A DNA stretch of 64,000 nt from positions 1-64,000 of the forward strand of contig CAZLWE010000013.1 in assembly GCA_964562985.1 (NCBI GenBank), given 5' to 3'. The stretch comes from SHLQ01 sp964562985. Lineage in GTDB: Bacteria; Actinomycetota; Acidimicrobiia; Acidimicrobiales; SHLQ01. This document shows positions 1-8,128 of the stretch, in pieces. Positions within the stretch are counted from its first letter, which is position 1. Each line of letters opens with the position of its first letter. A program made the position numbers and the translations under genes. The notes beneath the pieces were generated by a model. That model was given only the letters and a program-made list of their open reading frames with translations. It did not search any database and was not told where the DNA came from.

Positions 1-916
1 AGCCGGCGGTTGTGGTGTGCTCGCCCTTGCCGGACTCCCAGGTGTTCTTCCAACCGAGCAGTTGCTGCTCCATTGGCGCCCCCTCGGGCTCGGCTTGGAC
101 GGCGTCCTCAGGGCCTGCGCCGTGAAGCTTGCCGAAGGCGTGACCACCGGCCACGAGTGCGACGGTCTCCTCGTCGTTCATGGCCATGCGGCGGAAGGTC
201 TCGCGGATGTCACGACCGGAAGCAACCGGGTCGGGGTTTGCGTTAGGGCCTTCTGGGTTGACGTAGATCAGACCCATCTGCACTGCGCCGAGCGGCTCCA
301 TGAGCTCTCGGTCACCGCTGTATCGCTCGTCGTCCAACCAAACCGTTTCCGGTCCCCAGTAGATGTCCTCTTCAGGAGCCCAGACATCCTCGCGGCCACC
401 AGCGAAGCCGAACGTCTTGAAACCCATCGACTCGAGAGCCACGTTGCCCGTCAAGATCATCAGGTCGGCCCAGGAGAGCGCACGACCGTACTTCTTCTTG
501 ATGGGTTCGAGGAGCGCTCGCGCCTTGTCGAGGTTGCCGTTGTCAGGCCAGCTGTTGAGGGGAGCGAAGCGCTGCGTTCCGGAGGCTCCGCCACCACGCC
601 CATCGTGGGTGCGGTAGGTACCGGCTGAGTGCCACGCCATGCGGATGAAGAGCGGACCGTAATGACCGAAGTCTGCTGGCCACCAGTCTTTCGAGTCGGT
701 CATCAACGCCGTGAGGTCAGCCTTCACCGCGGTGAGGTCGAGCGTTGCGTGCTCTGCGGCGTAGTCGAAGTCTGGATCCATTGGATTGGATGCAGCCGAG
801 TGCTGATCGAGGATCTTCAGATTGAGCTGGTTGGGCCACCACACAGCATTCGCCGTGTTGCCCACCATGTGTTGGGGCTGATCGTGAAGTACCGGGCACT
901 TCTTTTCGTCGGACAT
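1..916 (-). CDS. katG: Catalase-peroxidase KatG, N-terminal part (cut by window edge)
   Basis: Bifunctional haem catalase/peroxidase that removes hydrogen peroxide in the cytoplasm. About 305 N-terminal codons are present; the gene runs off the left edge. Reading from the ATG at 914-916 gives MSDEKKCPV, then the distal haem segment RMAWHSAGTYR (Arg, Trp and His of the active site), the GGASGTQRFAPLNSWPDN block, and MGLIYVNPEGP, which holds the Tyr expected in the Trp-Tyr-Met adduct. The proximal-haem motif VALVAGGHAFGK is also visible. An AGGAG ribosome site sits 4 nt before the start. furA lies 59 nt upstream on the same strand, the arrangement known from mycobacteria, so peroxide/iron-responsive co-transcription is likely. 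Confidence 0.96.
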   Translation of the reverse strand, partial: MSDEKKCPVLHDQPQHMVGNTANAVWWPNQLNLKILDQHSAASNPMDPDFDYAAEHATLDLTAVKADLTALMTDSKDWWPADFGHYGPLFIRMAWHSAGTYRTHDGRGGGASGTQRFAPLNSWPDNGNLDKARALLEPIKKKYGRALSWADLMILTGNVALESMGFKTFGFAGGREDVWAPEEDIYWGPETVWLDDERYSGDRELMEPLGAVQMGLIYVNPEGPNANPDPVASGRDIRETFRRMAMNDEETVALVAGGHAFGKLHGAGPEDAVQAEPEGAPMEQQLLGWKNTWESGKGEHTTTAG

Positions 917-975
917 GACACTCCTAGTTGTCTTACATTGAGGGTTATAGCTGGTTGTTCGCCGAAGCGAGGCGG

Positions 976-1410
976 TTACGAAGGCGCTCGAGCAGGGTCT
1001 CGCTCGCTGACGCACGCCGCACAATAGCCCCAGTACACGACCTCCGCTTCGTCAATAACGAAACCGTGGTCGTGATCTGCGGTTAGGCACGGTGTGTACC
1101 CCACTGCGCAATCGATATCGAACATCAGCGAGCAGCCTCGACAAATCAAATGGTGGTGGTTATCGCCGACTCGGTCTTCGAACCGGGCGGGCGATCCGGC
1201 GGGTTGAATTCGCCGAATGATTCGCTTATCGCTCATGACCGATAGGCCGTCGTATACCGCTTGCTTAGAGATCGCGCCGATCTCCGCGCGTACCACTTCC
1301 AAAATGTCCTCTGCTGTCGCATGGGGATGGCTCCCGACCGCACGCAAGATCGCCAACCGTTGTGCGGTGACGTGTAGTCCGCTCGATCGAAGCTGCTGCT
1401 TGGGATCCAT
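976..1410 (-). CDS. furA: Fur-family transcriptional regulator, FurA type
   Basis: A 144-residue metal-dependent repressor, normal length for the Fur/PerR family. The N-terminal winged helix contains GLHVTAQRLAILRAV and the recognition helix region SKQAVYDGLSVM. The dimerisation domain has the His cluster NHHHLICRGC and a second CAAC pair near the C-terminus, giving the two Cys-X2-Cys structural zinc ligands. It directly precedes katG, so by analogy with mycobacterial FurA it probably represses its own promoter and katG until oxidised. The assignment to FurA rather than Zur rests on this neighbour. The ATG at 1408-1410 is the only well-placed start. Confidence 0.93.
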   Translation of the reverse strand: MDPKQQLRSSGLHVTAQRLAILRAVGSHPHATAEDILEVVRAEIGAISKQAVYDGLSVMSDKRIIRRIQPAGSPARFEDRVGDNHHHLICRGCSLMFDIDCAVGYTPCLTADHDHGFVIDEAEVVYWGYCAACVSERDPARAPS

Positions 1411-1600
1411 CGGTTCACAGCCAACTACAACTTCTGGACTCGGTCAAGACTTTACAGATGGAAATATCCACAGAGAATTCGAAAAATCCACACCACTGTC
1501 CACTTGTGCCACACAACCAACTTCCAACACACTGACAACACGCCTTTGTGGCGGTCATCGACCGCACGACAACAATGACTGCCCGTTTGGAAAGGGACTG
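1411..1600. promoter_or_regulatory. Divergent intergenic region upstream of furA, with three TCCAC-type boxes
   Basis: This 190-nt gap must hold the furA-katG promoter (minus) and the promoter of the small gene at 1601 (plus). It is more AT-rich than its surroundings. It contains three spaced copies of a DnaA-box-like word: ATATCCACA at 1464-1472, AAATCCACA at 1484-1492 and CTGTCCACT at 1496-1504. No clear -35/-10 pair or Fur box could be fixed by eye. Confidence 0.4.
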
Positions 1601-1792
1601 ATGGCTGACTTCACGATCGAATTGACCAACGACCGAGTTGAGCGCGTAGAACGGGTCGACGCGTACCAACAGGAAGGCCCCCTAACCACCTTCTTCGCCG
1701 TTGGCTCCAATCGTTTGGTCATCGACTCGTGGTCGACCCGTGTTGCCTCATTCCGGACAGCGGACATCGTGACGGTTAGGCTTGCCCCATGA
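1601..1792 (+). CDS. Small hypothetical protein (63 aa)
   Basis: Unrecognised small protein beginning MADFTIELTNDRVERVERVD. I chose the ATG at 1601 because AAAGGGA lies just upstream; a longer in-frame reading would run antisense through furA. The sequence is a mixed polar/beta-type pattern with no signal peptide or membrane segment. Its TGA overlaps the ATG of the next small gene (ATGA), so the two are probably translated together. The C-terminal half (FFAVGSNRLVIDSWSTRVASF) looks like a compact beta fold, but I know no family for it. Confidence 0.6.
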   Translation: MADFTIELTNDRVERVERVDAYQQEGPLTTFFAVGSNRLVIDSWSTRVASFRTADIVTVRLAP

Positions 1793-1932
1793 ACCTCCTC
1801 GCCCAAGCCCAAGACGAGGTTGACCTCGAAGGCGCCACCCAGATCACCCAGGTGTTCCTAGTCATTGGCATCGTCGTGATGGCGATCGGATACGGAATTT
1901 GGTACCTCCGGAAGAAGAAATCCGAAACCTGA
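1789..1932 (+). CDS. Single-pass small membrane protein (47 aa)
   Basis: A 47-residue protein starting MNLLAQAQDEVDLEG. Residues 21-40 form one hydrophobic helix (QVFLVIGIVVMAIGYGIWYL), followed by the basic end RKKKSET, which predicts an N-out/C-in orientation. It starts inside the stop codon of the preceding small gene (ATGA), a strong sign of coupling. Function unknown; it may be the membrane partner of the upstream 63-aa protein. It is too short for usual ORF cut-offs, so it may be missing from related annotations. Confidence 0.6.
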   Translation: MNLLAQAQDEVDLEGATQITQVFLVIGIVVMAIGYGIWYLRKKKSET

Positions 1933-1992
1933 GGCACCCCAAACCCCTCGCCCGATGAGGGTTGATGGCTCCGGTGGGTAAAGACTGGAATC

Positions 1993-2532
1993 ATGTTGAC
2001 GAGCGGCGCCCTCCTCCTTGCTTCGCCCGGGATGCATGAGACGACGTTCGATCGCACGGTGATCTTCCTGCTCGAACACGACGAGAGTGGCTCGATGGGT
2101 CTGGTCCTCAACCGCCCGAGCGACATGCTCGTCAGTGACGCCTTGCCCGACTTTGGCCGCCTCGCGAACCCCGATCGCCTTTACCTCGGCGGACCGGTGG
2201 AAGAAGGCACGGCTCTGGTCTTGGCCGAACCGGTGGACCCAGCCGCCCCCGATATGCACTTCATGCACAACGGCATCGGCTTGCTCGACCTCGCTACCGA
2301 CCGAGACCCTGCATTTCACATCCAACGGGCCCGGGTATTTAGCGGCTACGCGGGTTGGGGCCCCCGACAACTCGAGGGTGAGCTGCGCGGCGGAGCCTGG
2401 ATTCTCGGCCGCTGCCTAGACGATGATCTGTGGTCGACGGACCATCAACGGTTGTGGGGACAGGTTCTCGCGCGTCAGGGCGACATGAGCGATTTCCTCC
2501 AGCACTACCCCGTCCAACCCTGGCTTAACTAG
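1993..2532 (+). CDS. YqgE/AlgH family protein (DUF179)
   Basis: A 179-residue protein of the YqgE/AlgH (DUF179) family. Family signatures are SGALLLASPGM at the N-terminus, TVIFLLEHDESGSMGLVLNRPS and LYLGGPV, followed by the later SGYAGWGPRQLEGEL block. The molecular function of the family is unsettled; in Pseudomonas AlgH was linked to alginate regulation. Length is standard. It stands alone between the small membrane gene pair and an oppositely oriented oxygenase. Confidence 0.93.
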   Translation: MLTSGALLLASPGMHETTFDRTVIFLLEHDESGSMGLVLNRPSDMLVSDALPDFGRLANPDRLYLGGPVEEGTALVLAEPVDPAAPDMHFMHNGIGLLDLATDRDPAFHIQRARVFSGYAGWGPRQLEGELRGGAWILGRCLDDDLWSTDHQRLWGQVLARQGDMSDFLQHYPVQPWLN

Positions 2533-2551
2533 CCTGACCACCGGTTGCCCG

Positions 2552-3505
2552 TCAGCCGATCAGGTTGATGTCCCAGAGCACCTGCTGCAAGGCGTCATCT
2601 GCCGAGACGGTCGCGTACGCCAGCGGGGTCTCGTCGGTGACGCACGTCGAGATCGGCGCGAGCAGGGTCGACGGTCTCGGATGGCAGAACTGGACCACGC
2701 TTAGACGTTCGCCAGGCTCCTCCGGGTCGCCGACCACCCGATGTGTCCCAGCCCCGATCACACCGTTCGTCAGTCGCTCGAGCATGAGACCGGTGTTAAT
2801 GATCATGTGGCCGCTAGGGGGCGCGACATCGACCCACGAGCCATCGACGCGCACCTGCAACCCTTTCGCTGTAGCTCGCGGAAGCGCCGTGATCAGGTTG
2901 ATGTCGTCGTGAGCCCCTGCCCACACGTATTCCTCACCCGGTGACTGCACCATCGGCGGGTAGCGGATCGCTCGGGTCAAGGTCGGTCCATCGGTGACCA
3001 TCTCGTCGAAGAAGCTCTCCGCGCAACCAAGGCCCACAGCGATCACACGTAAGAAGCGCTTTTGGATATCGGCGATCTGATGGTGGAAAGCGAGAAGAAT
3101 CTCGGTGATCCCTGGAACCGCCGCCTCAGGAAGAACGGGGTCTCGATAGCTGTGGGGGTACTTGTTGCGCAGTGGATGAGCAGCCGGTAGCGATGCTCCC
3201 CAATTCAGCATTTCCTTCCAATCAGCAACTTCTGCGTCTGCAGCGGTTTCGACCAACAGCCCCGTGTATCCGGTTTGACCGTGCGATCCCTCTGCGACGT
3301 ACTCGAGCTTCTCTTGCTCGGAACGCGCAAAGAATTCGGCCAGCTTGGCATAGGCCTCATCGAGCATGTCCTCAGACAAATCGTGCGCGGTATAGACAAA
3401 CCCGTTCGCCAACGACCGTCGGACTCCATCTACAACTGCGCTCCGAGCGGAGGCGTCACCCGTTTCGAACGCGAGTAGGTCGACATCGAGAATGTGACTG
3501 CTCAT
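2552..3505 (-). CDS. Isopenicillin-N-synthase-like 2OG-Fe(II) oxygenase
   Basis: A 317-residue non-haem iron dioxygenase of the 2-oxoglutarate/IPNS type. The N-terminal DIOX_N region (about residues 5-110) is followed by the double-stranded beta-helix. The iron triad is visible as H199-x-D201 (GAHDDINLI) and H255 (GTHRVVGD); R267-x-S269 (RLS) is the 2OG-carboxylate anchor, favouring true 2OG use. The substrate cannot be read from sequence; relatives include gibberellin- and ethylene-forming oxygenases. A TACTCT hexamer sits 6 nt before the ATG, suggesting a leaderless transcript. It is divergent from the oxidoreductase at 3562. Confidence 0.88.
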   Translation of the reverse strand: MSSHILDVDLLAFETGDASARSAVVDGVRRSLANGFVYTAHDLSEDMLDEAYAKLAEFFARSEQEKLEYVAEGSHGQTGYTGLLVETAADAEVADWKEMLNWGASLPAAHPLRNKYPHSYRDPVLPEAAVPGITEILLAFHHQIADIQKRFLRVIAVGLGCAESFFDEMVTDGPTLTRAIRYPPMVQSPGEEYVWAGAHDDINLITALPRATAKGLQVRVDGSWVDVAPPSGHMIINTGLMLERLTNGVIGAGTHRVVGDPEEPGERLSVVQFCHPRPSTLLAPISTCVTDETPLAYATVSADDALQQVLWDINLIG

Positions 3506-3511
3506 GGACAG

Positions 3512-3517
3512 AGAGTA
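3512..3517 (-). promoter_or_regulatory. -10 hexamer TACTCT of the 2OG oxygenase gene
   Basis: TACTCT read on the minus strand, 6 nt before the ATG at 3505. This fits a leaderless promoter. Confidence 0.5.
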
Positions 3518-3548
3518 GCGGGCCGCCGTGACAGCGAGCCAGGCCGCA

Positions 3549-3554
3549 TAGAAT
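3549..3554 (+). promoter_or_regulatory. -10 hexamer TAGAAT of the oxidoreductase gene at 3562
   Basis: TAGAAT ends 7 nt before the ATG at 3562, with no ribosome site between. This fits leaderless transcription. Confidence 0.55.
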
Positions 3555-3561
3555 CCGCCAT

Positions 3562-4791
3562 ATGGACGAACCTGCGCACCGAGCGTGCGACATCGTCGTT
3601 TTCGGAGCGACGAGCTTCGTGGGCTCGATACTGTGCAACTACCTCGACGAGCGGCTGCGCGACTCGCCGGTCAGCTGGTCGATCGCCGGCCGCGATCCCG
3701 ACAAGTTGAAGGCACTCCAGGCCTCATTGGCCACGCCGGTTCAGATGACGGTTGCTGACGCCGCCAGCGAACAAGACATGGCAGCGCTCGTCGAAAAGGC
3801 AACACTCGTCGTTTCTACCGTCGGCCCCTACGCCAAGCTCGGCTCCAACCTCGTACAAGCGGCCGCCGCCGCAGGGACCGACTATTGCGACATCACGGGC
3901 GAGCCGCAGTGGATGCAGCGGATGATCGATACGCACGGCGAGACAGCCAACACCAGCGGAGCCCGGATCGTGCACGCGTGCGGTTTTGATTCGATCCCGT
4001 CGGACCTTGGTGTGGCCTTCACCCAAGACGCCGCCCACACCCGCTTCGGAAGCTTCTGCTCACAGATCTCGATGCGCGTGAAGGCCGTGAAGGGTGGCGT
4101 CAGCGGCGGCACCATCGCTTCCATGCTCAACGTGGTCGACGAGGCGTCCCATGACACGCAGGCCCGCCGCCTGCTTACCAACCCGTACGCGCTCGCCCCG
4201 GACGGCATGCGCGAGGGGATCGCTCAGCCCAACGTTCTGGCACCCAAGAGTGATGATGTCTCCGGCGAGTGGATTGCTCCCTTCATGATGGCTGCGGTCA
4301 ACACCCGAGTCGTGCATCGATCCCACGCTCTTCGAGGCCGCCCGTGGGGTGATGGCTTCCTTTACGACGAAGCCACGATGACCGGTACTGGTGCAGCAGG
4401 GCTCGCCAAGGCAACCGCAATCACGGGAGGCCTTGGCGGCATCACCGCGGCCTCGTCGCTCGGCCCGATCCGCCGGACGCTCGAAGAACGAGTACTTCCA
4501 AAACCGGGCGAAGGGCCGAGTCCGGAACAGCAAGAGTCCGGGTTCTTCGACATTCGGTTCTTCGGACAGACCGACAACGGAGAAGAGATTCAAACCAAGG
4601 TCACCGGCGACCGCGACCCCGGATATGGATCGACAGCGAAGATGCTCGGGGAGGCGGCGATCGCCTTGGCCAAGGCGGACCCGGCCGACCTCCCGGGAGG
4701 ATTTTGGACACCGGCAACAGCCTTTGGGCCAACGCTAATCCAACGACTCCAGACCTATGCCGGCTTACGATTCTCGATCGTCGGCACCTGA
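3562..4791 (+). CDS. Saccharopine-dehydrogenase-like oxidoreductase (trans-acting enoyl reductase family)
   Basis: A 409-residue NAD(P)-binding protein. The Rossmann motif VFGATSFVGSILCNYL lies near residue 11, followed by WSIAGRDPDKLKAL and VVSTVGPYAKLG, then YCDITGEPQW, the hallmark of the saccharopine-dehydrogenase-like / trans-acting enoyl reductase group. Mycobacterial members act with polyketide synthases in phthiocerol-type lipid synthesis; others are uncharacterised. No polyketide gene lies nearby, so the substrate is open. The start is supported by TAGAAT 7 nt upstream. Its 3' end overlaps the convergent yihY-type gene by about 37 bp. Confidence 0.85.
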   Translation: MDEPAHRACDIVVFGATSFVGSILCNYLDERLRDSPVSWSIAGRDPDKLKALQASLATPVQMTVADAASEQDMAALVEKATLVVSTVGPYAKLGSNLVQAAAAAGTDYCDITGEPQWMQRMIDTHGETANTSGARIVHACGFDSIPSDLGVAFTQDAAHTRFGSFCSQISMRVKAVKGGVSGGTIASMLNVVDEASHDTQARRLLTNPYALAPDGMREGIAQPNVLAPKSDDVSGEWIAPFMMAAVNTRVVHRSHALRGRPWGDGFLYDEATMTGTGAAGLAKATAITGGLGGITAASSLGPIRRTLEERVLPKPGEGPSPEQQESGFFDIRFFGQTDNGEEIQTKVTGDRDPGYGSTAKMLGEAAIALAKADPADLPGGFWTPATAFGPTLIQRLQTYAGLRFSIVGT

Positions 4792-5693
4792 CGAGAAAGG
4801 CCTGCGGAGGCTCGGGCGTCGCGAACCCGCTTTTGCTCGAGGATCACGTGTACCTCGGCGCCCACAAGTACGGCCAAGGCAAGCAACTGAAGCCACAGGA
4901 GCAGGACGACGATCGCCGCAAGCGTGCCGTAGGTTTCGTTGTAGCTGCCGAAGTTGTTAGCGAAGAAGCCAAATCCCCACGACACCACGACCACGAGCAC
5001 GGTGCCGACCAGGGCGCCCTTGCTGAGCAATGGTCGTTTGCCCCCCGATACCAGTTCGCCGGCTCGTTCGTTGTCCGGTGATGGACCGAAGCGATACAGC
5101 ACCGTCAACGCGAACACCATGAAGAGTCCGAGGCCAACGAAACGACCGATGTTCACCAGCGCGCTCACCCCTGAGGATTCCACAAATGAATTGATCAACG
5201 CGGGGACCACGTTCATCGCGAAGACCATCGCCGCCATCGTGAGGATCGTCCCGAGCAGGAGCAGGAAAGCGGTCCCCCGTTTCACGACAAAGTTTCGAGA
5301 CTCTCGGCGGTCGTGAACAACGTTGAGCGCCTCCATTAGCTGACCGACAGCGCCCGACGCACTGAACAGCGATAGGGCAATGCCCACGAAGGCCGCTATG
5401 CCAGCGCTCGAATTGCCGCCATCGGCGATTGAACGAAGCTGCGCTCCGAGAAAGTCACGGGTCTCTTGCGGAGACGCTTCAAGAGCTGAATCGACCTCTT
5501 CGATGAGCACATCGACGTCAGCCACCAACGCGGTGATCGACACCGCGGCGGCCAGCGCAGGGATGAGTGCAATAAATCCGAAGAACGCCACAGCTGCAGC
5601 AAAGATCGGGAGGCGATGCTCCTTGATGCGCTCTCGTAGCTCCGTGACCAAACCCGGATCTTCATCTACCGCCTGCGTCGATTTGCGAGCCAA
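4755..5693 (-). CDS. YihY/virulence factor BrkB family membrane protein
   Basis: A 312-residue inner-membrane protein of the YihY/BrkB family. After a short cytoplasmic N-terminus comes the signature AAAVAFFGFIALIPALAA, and there are about six hydrophobic segments, the last two near residues 230-285. A conserved-looking YNETYGTLAAIVVLLLWLQ block matches the family's C-terminal core. Function is unproven; once described as ribonuclease BN, later reassigned. A TTG at 5691-5693 is taken as start because AAAGGGTG lies just upstream. The 3' end overlaps the convergent oxidoreductase gene. Confidence 0.9.
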   Translation of the reverse strand: MARKSTQAVDEDPGLVTELRERIKEHRLPIFAAAVAFFGFIALIPALAAAVSITALVADVDVLIEEVDSALEASPQETRDFLGAQLRSIADGGNSSAGIAAFVGIALSLFSASGAVGQLMEALNVVHDRRESRNFVVKRGTAFLLLLGTILTMAAMVFAMNVVPALINSFVESSGVSALVNIGRFVGLGLFMVFALTVLYRFGPSPDNERAGELVSGGKRPLLSKGALVGTVLVVVVSWGFGFFANNFGSYNETYGTLAAIVVLLLWLQLLALAVLVGAEVHVILEQKRVRDARASAGLSRQVPTIENRKPA

Positions 5694-5721
5694 AACATCA
5701 CCCTTTTGTGTTGCCGACGAC

Positions 5722-5727
5722 TACCGT
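5722..5727 (+). promoter_or_regulatory. -10 hexamer TACCGT of the nucleotidase-like gene
   Basis: TACCGT ends 7 nt before the ATG at 5735 and decides that start over the GTG at 5708. Confidence 0.45.
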
Positions 5728-5734
5728 CTCGTCG

Positions 5735-6388
5735 ATGGAGCCGTTTGTGTTTGGAGTCGACCTCGATGGGGTCTGCGGCGACTACACGTCTGCTTTCAGG
5801 ACGATAGCGGCTCGCGAGCTAAATGTAGAAGAGGAGACACTGCCTCTTGAGCGTTCGTGGGACTTTCGGGAGTGGGATCTCGATCGTGTTGGCGGCTTCG
5901 CTGACCTCCACGCGATGGCGGTTTCCGACGATCGACTATTCGCCACGATGCCACCGATAGAGGGAGCTCGCGACGCGCTATGGCGACTGTCTGACGCTGG
6001 CGTCCACATCCGCGTCATCACCCATCGTCTCTACGTGAACTGGGGCCATGCAGGAGCGGTTGCAGACACCGTCGCATGGTTGGACGAGCAACAGATCCCG
6101 TACCGAGACATCTGCTTTCTCGGCAATAAGCCCGACGTCGGCGCCGACATCTACGTCGATGACGCTCCGCACAACATCGAAAGCCTGCGCGGCGCGGGTT
6201 GCGAAGCCATCATCTTCGACCAGCCCTACAACCAAGACCTCGACGGATTGCGCGCTAAGGACTGGGCGGAGGTCGAAGAGATTGTGATGGATCGAGCGGC
6301 TTCACGGCTGGGCGCGATGCAGCCCCAACTGCCCGGAGTCGACGCGGGGGCAGATCGGTTGGAACGCAAGCGCGAAACTGACTCTTAG
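5735..6388 (+). CDS. HAD-superfamily 5'-nucleotidase-like protein
   Basis: A 217-residue HAD hydrolase. Motif I is FGVDLDGVCGDY, with the two aspartates for phospho-aspartate formation and acid/base catalysis. Motif II is in VITHRL, and the acidic motif IV is ADIYVDDAPHNIESL. The layout resembles 5'(3')-deoxyribonucleotidases (NT5C type), but the exact nucleotide cannot be read. The start at 5735 is preferred over the upstream GTG at 5708 because TACCGT lies 7 nt before it and the longer reading adds no conserved residues. The last 30 residues are charged and probably disordered. Confidence 0.78.
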   Translation: MEPFVFGVDLDGVCGDYTSAFRTIAARELNVEEETLPLERSWDFREWDLDRVGGFADLHAMAVSDDRLFATMPPIEGARDALWRLSDAGVHIRVITHRLYVNWGHAGAVADTVAWLDEQQIPYRDICFLGNKPDVGADIYVDDAPHNIESLRGAGCEAIIFDQPYNQDLDGLRAKDWAEVEEIVMDRAASRLGAMQPQLPGVDAGADRLERKRETDS

Positions 6389-6391
6389 CGC

Positions 6392-7222
6392 TTAGCGATC
6401 CGCAAGCTTCGCCCGGGCTGGCTCCAGGTCGCCGGGGTTCGTCACGCCGATCCATTCCTCTGAAGACTGCGGCACAACGACGCGCCAGACCCCACGCTCT
6501 CGGAGGTCGTCAACCACGTCGGGCAACAAGTACTCGGTCTTGGGCTCATCGCCGTGCTCTGCAAAAAAGGCATCCCAGCCCGCAGCGAGATGTTCGAACA
6601 GCGAGTTGGGAAACGCGAACATGTTCATCGACGCCATGGTGTTGTCGCCGTGCTCTCCCGCTGGGTCGAGGGACCGAATCACGCCGTCATCGGCTCGTTC
6701 GATTCCGTGGGTCTCATCGATAGAAACCAACGAGCCCTTTTCGACGACGCACAGGCCACGAGAGACTGCGCCGGTACGAGGCAGCGTCTTCGCCAACTCA
6801 AAGGCCACGAGACCGGCGGTGCGTTCATCGCCGGACTGCAGGACATCCGCGGCCAGTTGGAAGGAAGACGGTCCGTAATAGTCATCGGCGTTCACCACGA
6901 TGAACGGTCCGTCGACGGCCCCTCGAGCCGAGAGCACAGCGTGTGCGGTCCCCCACGGCTTATCACGCTTTGGACCGAGATCGTCTTGGCGTACCAACGC
7001 AAAACCGTCGAGCGACCCATACTGACGCTCTAGGTGCGCTTTTACATCTGCCTCGATGTCGCTGCGGATGATTAAAACCACATTCGTGCACCCTGCCGCC
7101 CGACCATCCATAATCGCAAAGTCGAGGAAAGCTTCACTGTTCGGCCCGACCTCTACGAGCTGTTTCGTCCCGCCGAAACGGCTTCCGAGTCCAGCGGCCA
7201 TGATCACCAACGAAAGTTCCAT
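6392..7222 (-). CDS. Sugar-nucleotide-type nucleotidyltransferase
   Basis: A 276-residue nucleotidyltransferase with the NTP-transferase fold. The nucleotide-binding loop is IMAAGLGSRFGGTKQL at the N-terminus. The metal-binding pair is in VVNADDYYG, and KPWGTAHAVLSA matches the sugar-phosphate uridylyl/cytidylyl group. It lacks a left-handed beta-helix acyltransferase domain, so it is not GlmU. Substrate unknown; no capsule or polysaccharide cluster is adjacent. It is divergent from a Cof-type HAD phosphatase. Confidence 0.83.
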   Translation of the reverse strand: MELSLVIMAAGLGSRFGGTKQLVEVGPNSEAFLDFAIMDGRAAGCTNVVLIIRSDIEADVKAHLERQYGSLDGFALVRQDDLGPKRDKPWGTAHAVLSARGAVDGPFIVVNADDYYGPSSFQLAADVLQSGDERTAGLVAFELAKTLPRTGAVSRGLCVVEKGSLVSIDETHGIERADDGVIRSLDPAGEHGDNTMASMNMFAFPNSLFEHLAAGWDAFFAEHGDEPKTEYLLPDVVDDLRERGVWRVVVPQSSEEWIGVTNPGDLEPARAKLADR

Positions 7223-7286
7223 GTCCTATTCGTACCTTGCGAGCGCCCGCACTTCGCGGAAATGTTGCGACAATACGCCGATGGCC

Positions 7287-7292
7287 TACGAT
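7287..7292 (+). promoter_or_regulatory. -10 hexamer TACGAT of the Cof-type phosphatase gene
   Basis: TACGAT ends 8 nt before the ATG at 7301 and decides that start over the in-frame ATG at 7262. Confidence 0.5.
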
Positions 7293-7300
7293 CCTTGGAC

Positions 7301-8119
7301 ATGTTGATCGATGCGCTCGTGACCGATCTTGACGGCACCTTTTGGGCGACGGACATGACACTGCACGCCGCCTCCACCGCGGCTGTTGCACGTCTAGACG
7401 ACAGCGGAATTCCTTTTATTGTTGCTACTGGGCGCCGAGCGCAGAGCACTCTTGGAGGCCTGCGGCCAGTTGGACTCGCGGACCGTCCGGCAATCTTGAT
7501 GAATGGCGCACTCGTACGAGACAGCCTCGATGGGCCGTCCTTCCATCGGAGACCAATGTCGACGGCTGCAGCTCAGCGGGTCCGTTCGATCTTTGTTGCC
7601 CATGACCTCGAACCCCTCGCGTACATCGATGATTCGAACGAGGATCTTCTCGCCGGTCCGTCTGCCTCGGCGGGCGAGAGCTTTCTGGGAGCGGCTCCAG
7701 GAGTACGTCGCGTCGATGACCTCCGTTCGGCGATCGGGACCTCGACGGTGATCGGTTTTGGGGCCTTCGGCTATCCCCACGATCATCTGACCGAATTACA
7801 GGCGGCGATCGAAGCCGAGGGGCTCGCCTCGGTGTTCATCAGCCCATCGCACTATGAGGGCGACTACGGAATCATGGTGCAGGCCAATGACGCGGACAAA
7901 GCGACAGGACTCGACGCGCTATGCCCACGCCTTGGCGTTGACCGTGGTCGATTAGCGGTAGTGGGCGATGGCTTCAACGACGTCGGCATGCTGTCGAGCG
8001 CGGCGATCGCCGTCGTGCCGAGCAATGCGCCCGAGGAGATTCGAGCATTGGCCGACGTCATCATCGAACCGAACGAGCAGGGTGGCTGGAGCGAGATTCC
8101 CGACATCATCGGCGTGTAG
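7301..8119 (+). CDS. HAD-IIB (Cof-type) phosphatase
   Basis: A 272-residue sugar-phosphatase-like protein. Motif I is VTDLDGTFW near the N-terminus, motif II is IVATGRR, and the C-terminal motif IV is VVGDGFNDVGML, the Cof-subfamily form. The variable cap domain (about residues 80-190) sets substrate choice and is not diagnostic. I start at the ATG at 7301, where TACGAT ends 8 nt upstream. It is followed after 9 nt by a beta-hydroxyacid dehydrogenase gene, which has its own TAGGGT box overlapping this gene's stop. Confidence 0.85.
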   Translation: MLIDALVTDLDGTFWATDMTLHAASTAAVARLDDSGIPFIVATGRRAQSTLGGLRPVGLADRPAILMNGALVRDSLDGPSFHRRPMSTAAAQRVRSIFVAHDLEPLAYIDDSNEDLLAGPSASAGESFLGAAPGVRRVDDLRSAIGTSTVIGFGAFGYPHDHLTELQAAIEAEGLASVFISPSHYEGDYGIMVQANDADKATGLDALCPRLGVDRGRLAVVGDGFNDVGMLSSAAIAVVPSNAPEEIRALADVIIEPNEQGGWSEIPDIIGV

Positions 8120-8122
8120 GGT
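8117..8122 (+). promoter_or_regulatory. -10 hexamer TAGGGT of the dehydrogenase gene at 8129
   Basis: TAGGGT overlaps the upstream TAG stop codon and ends 6 nt before the ATG at 8129. This suggests an independent leaderless promoter. Confidence 0.45.
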
Positions 8123-8128
8123 CGCCGC

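Noticed and set aside
1464..1504. Chromosomal origin of replication
   Set aside because: Only three imperfect DnaA-like boxes, no dnaA/dnaN/gyrB neighbours and no AT-rich unwinding tract.
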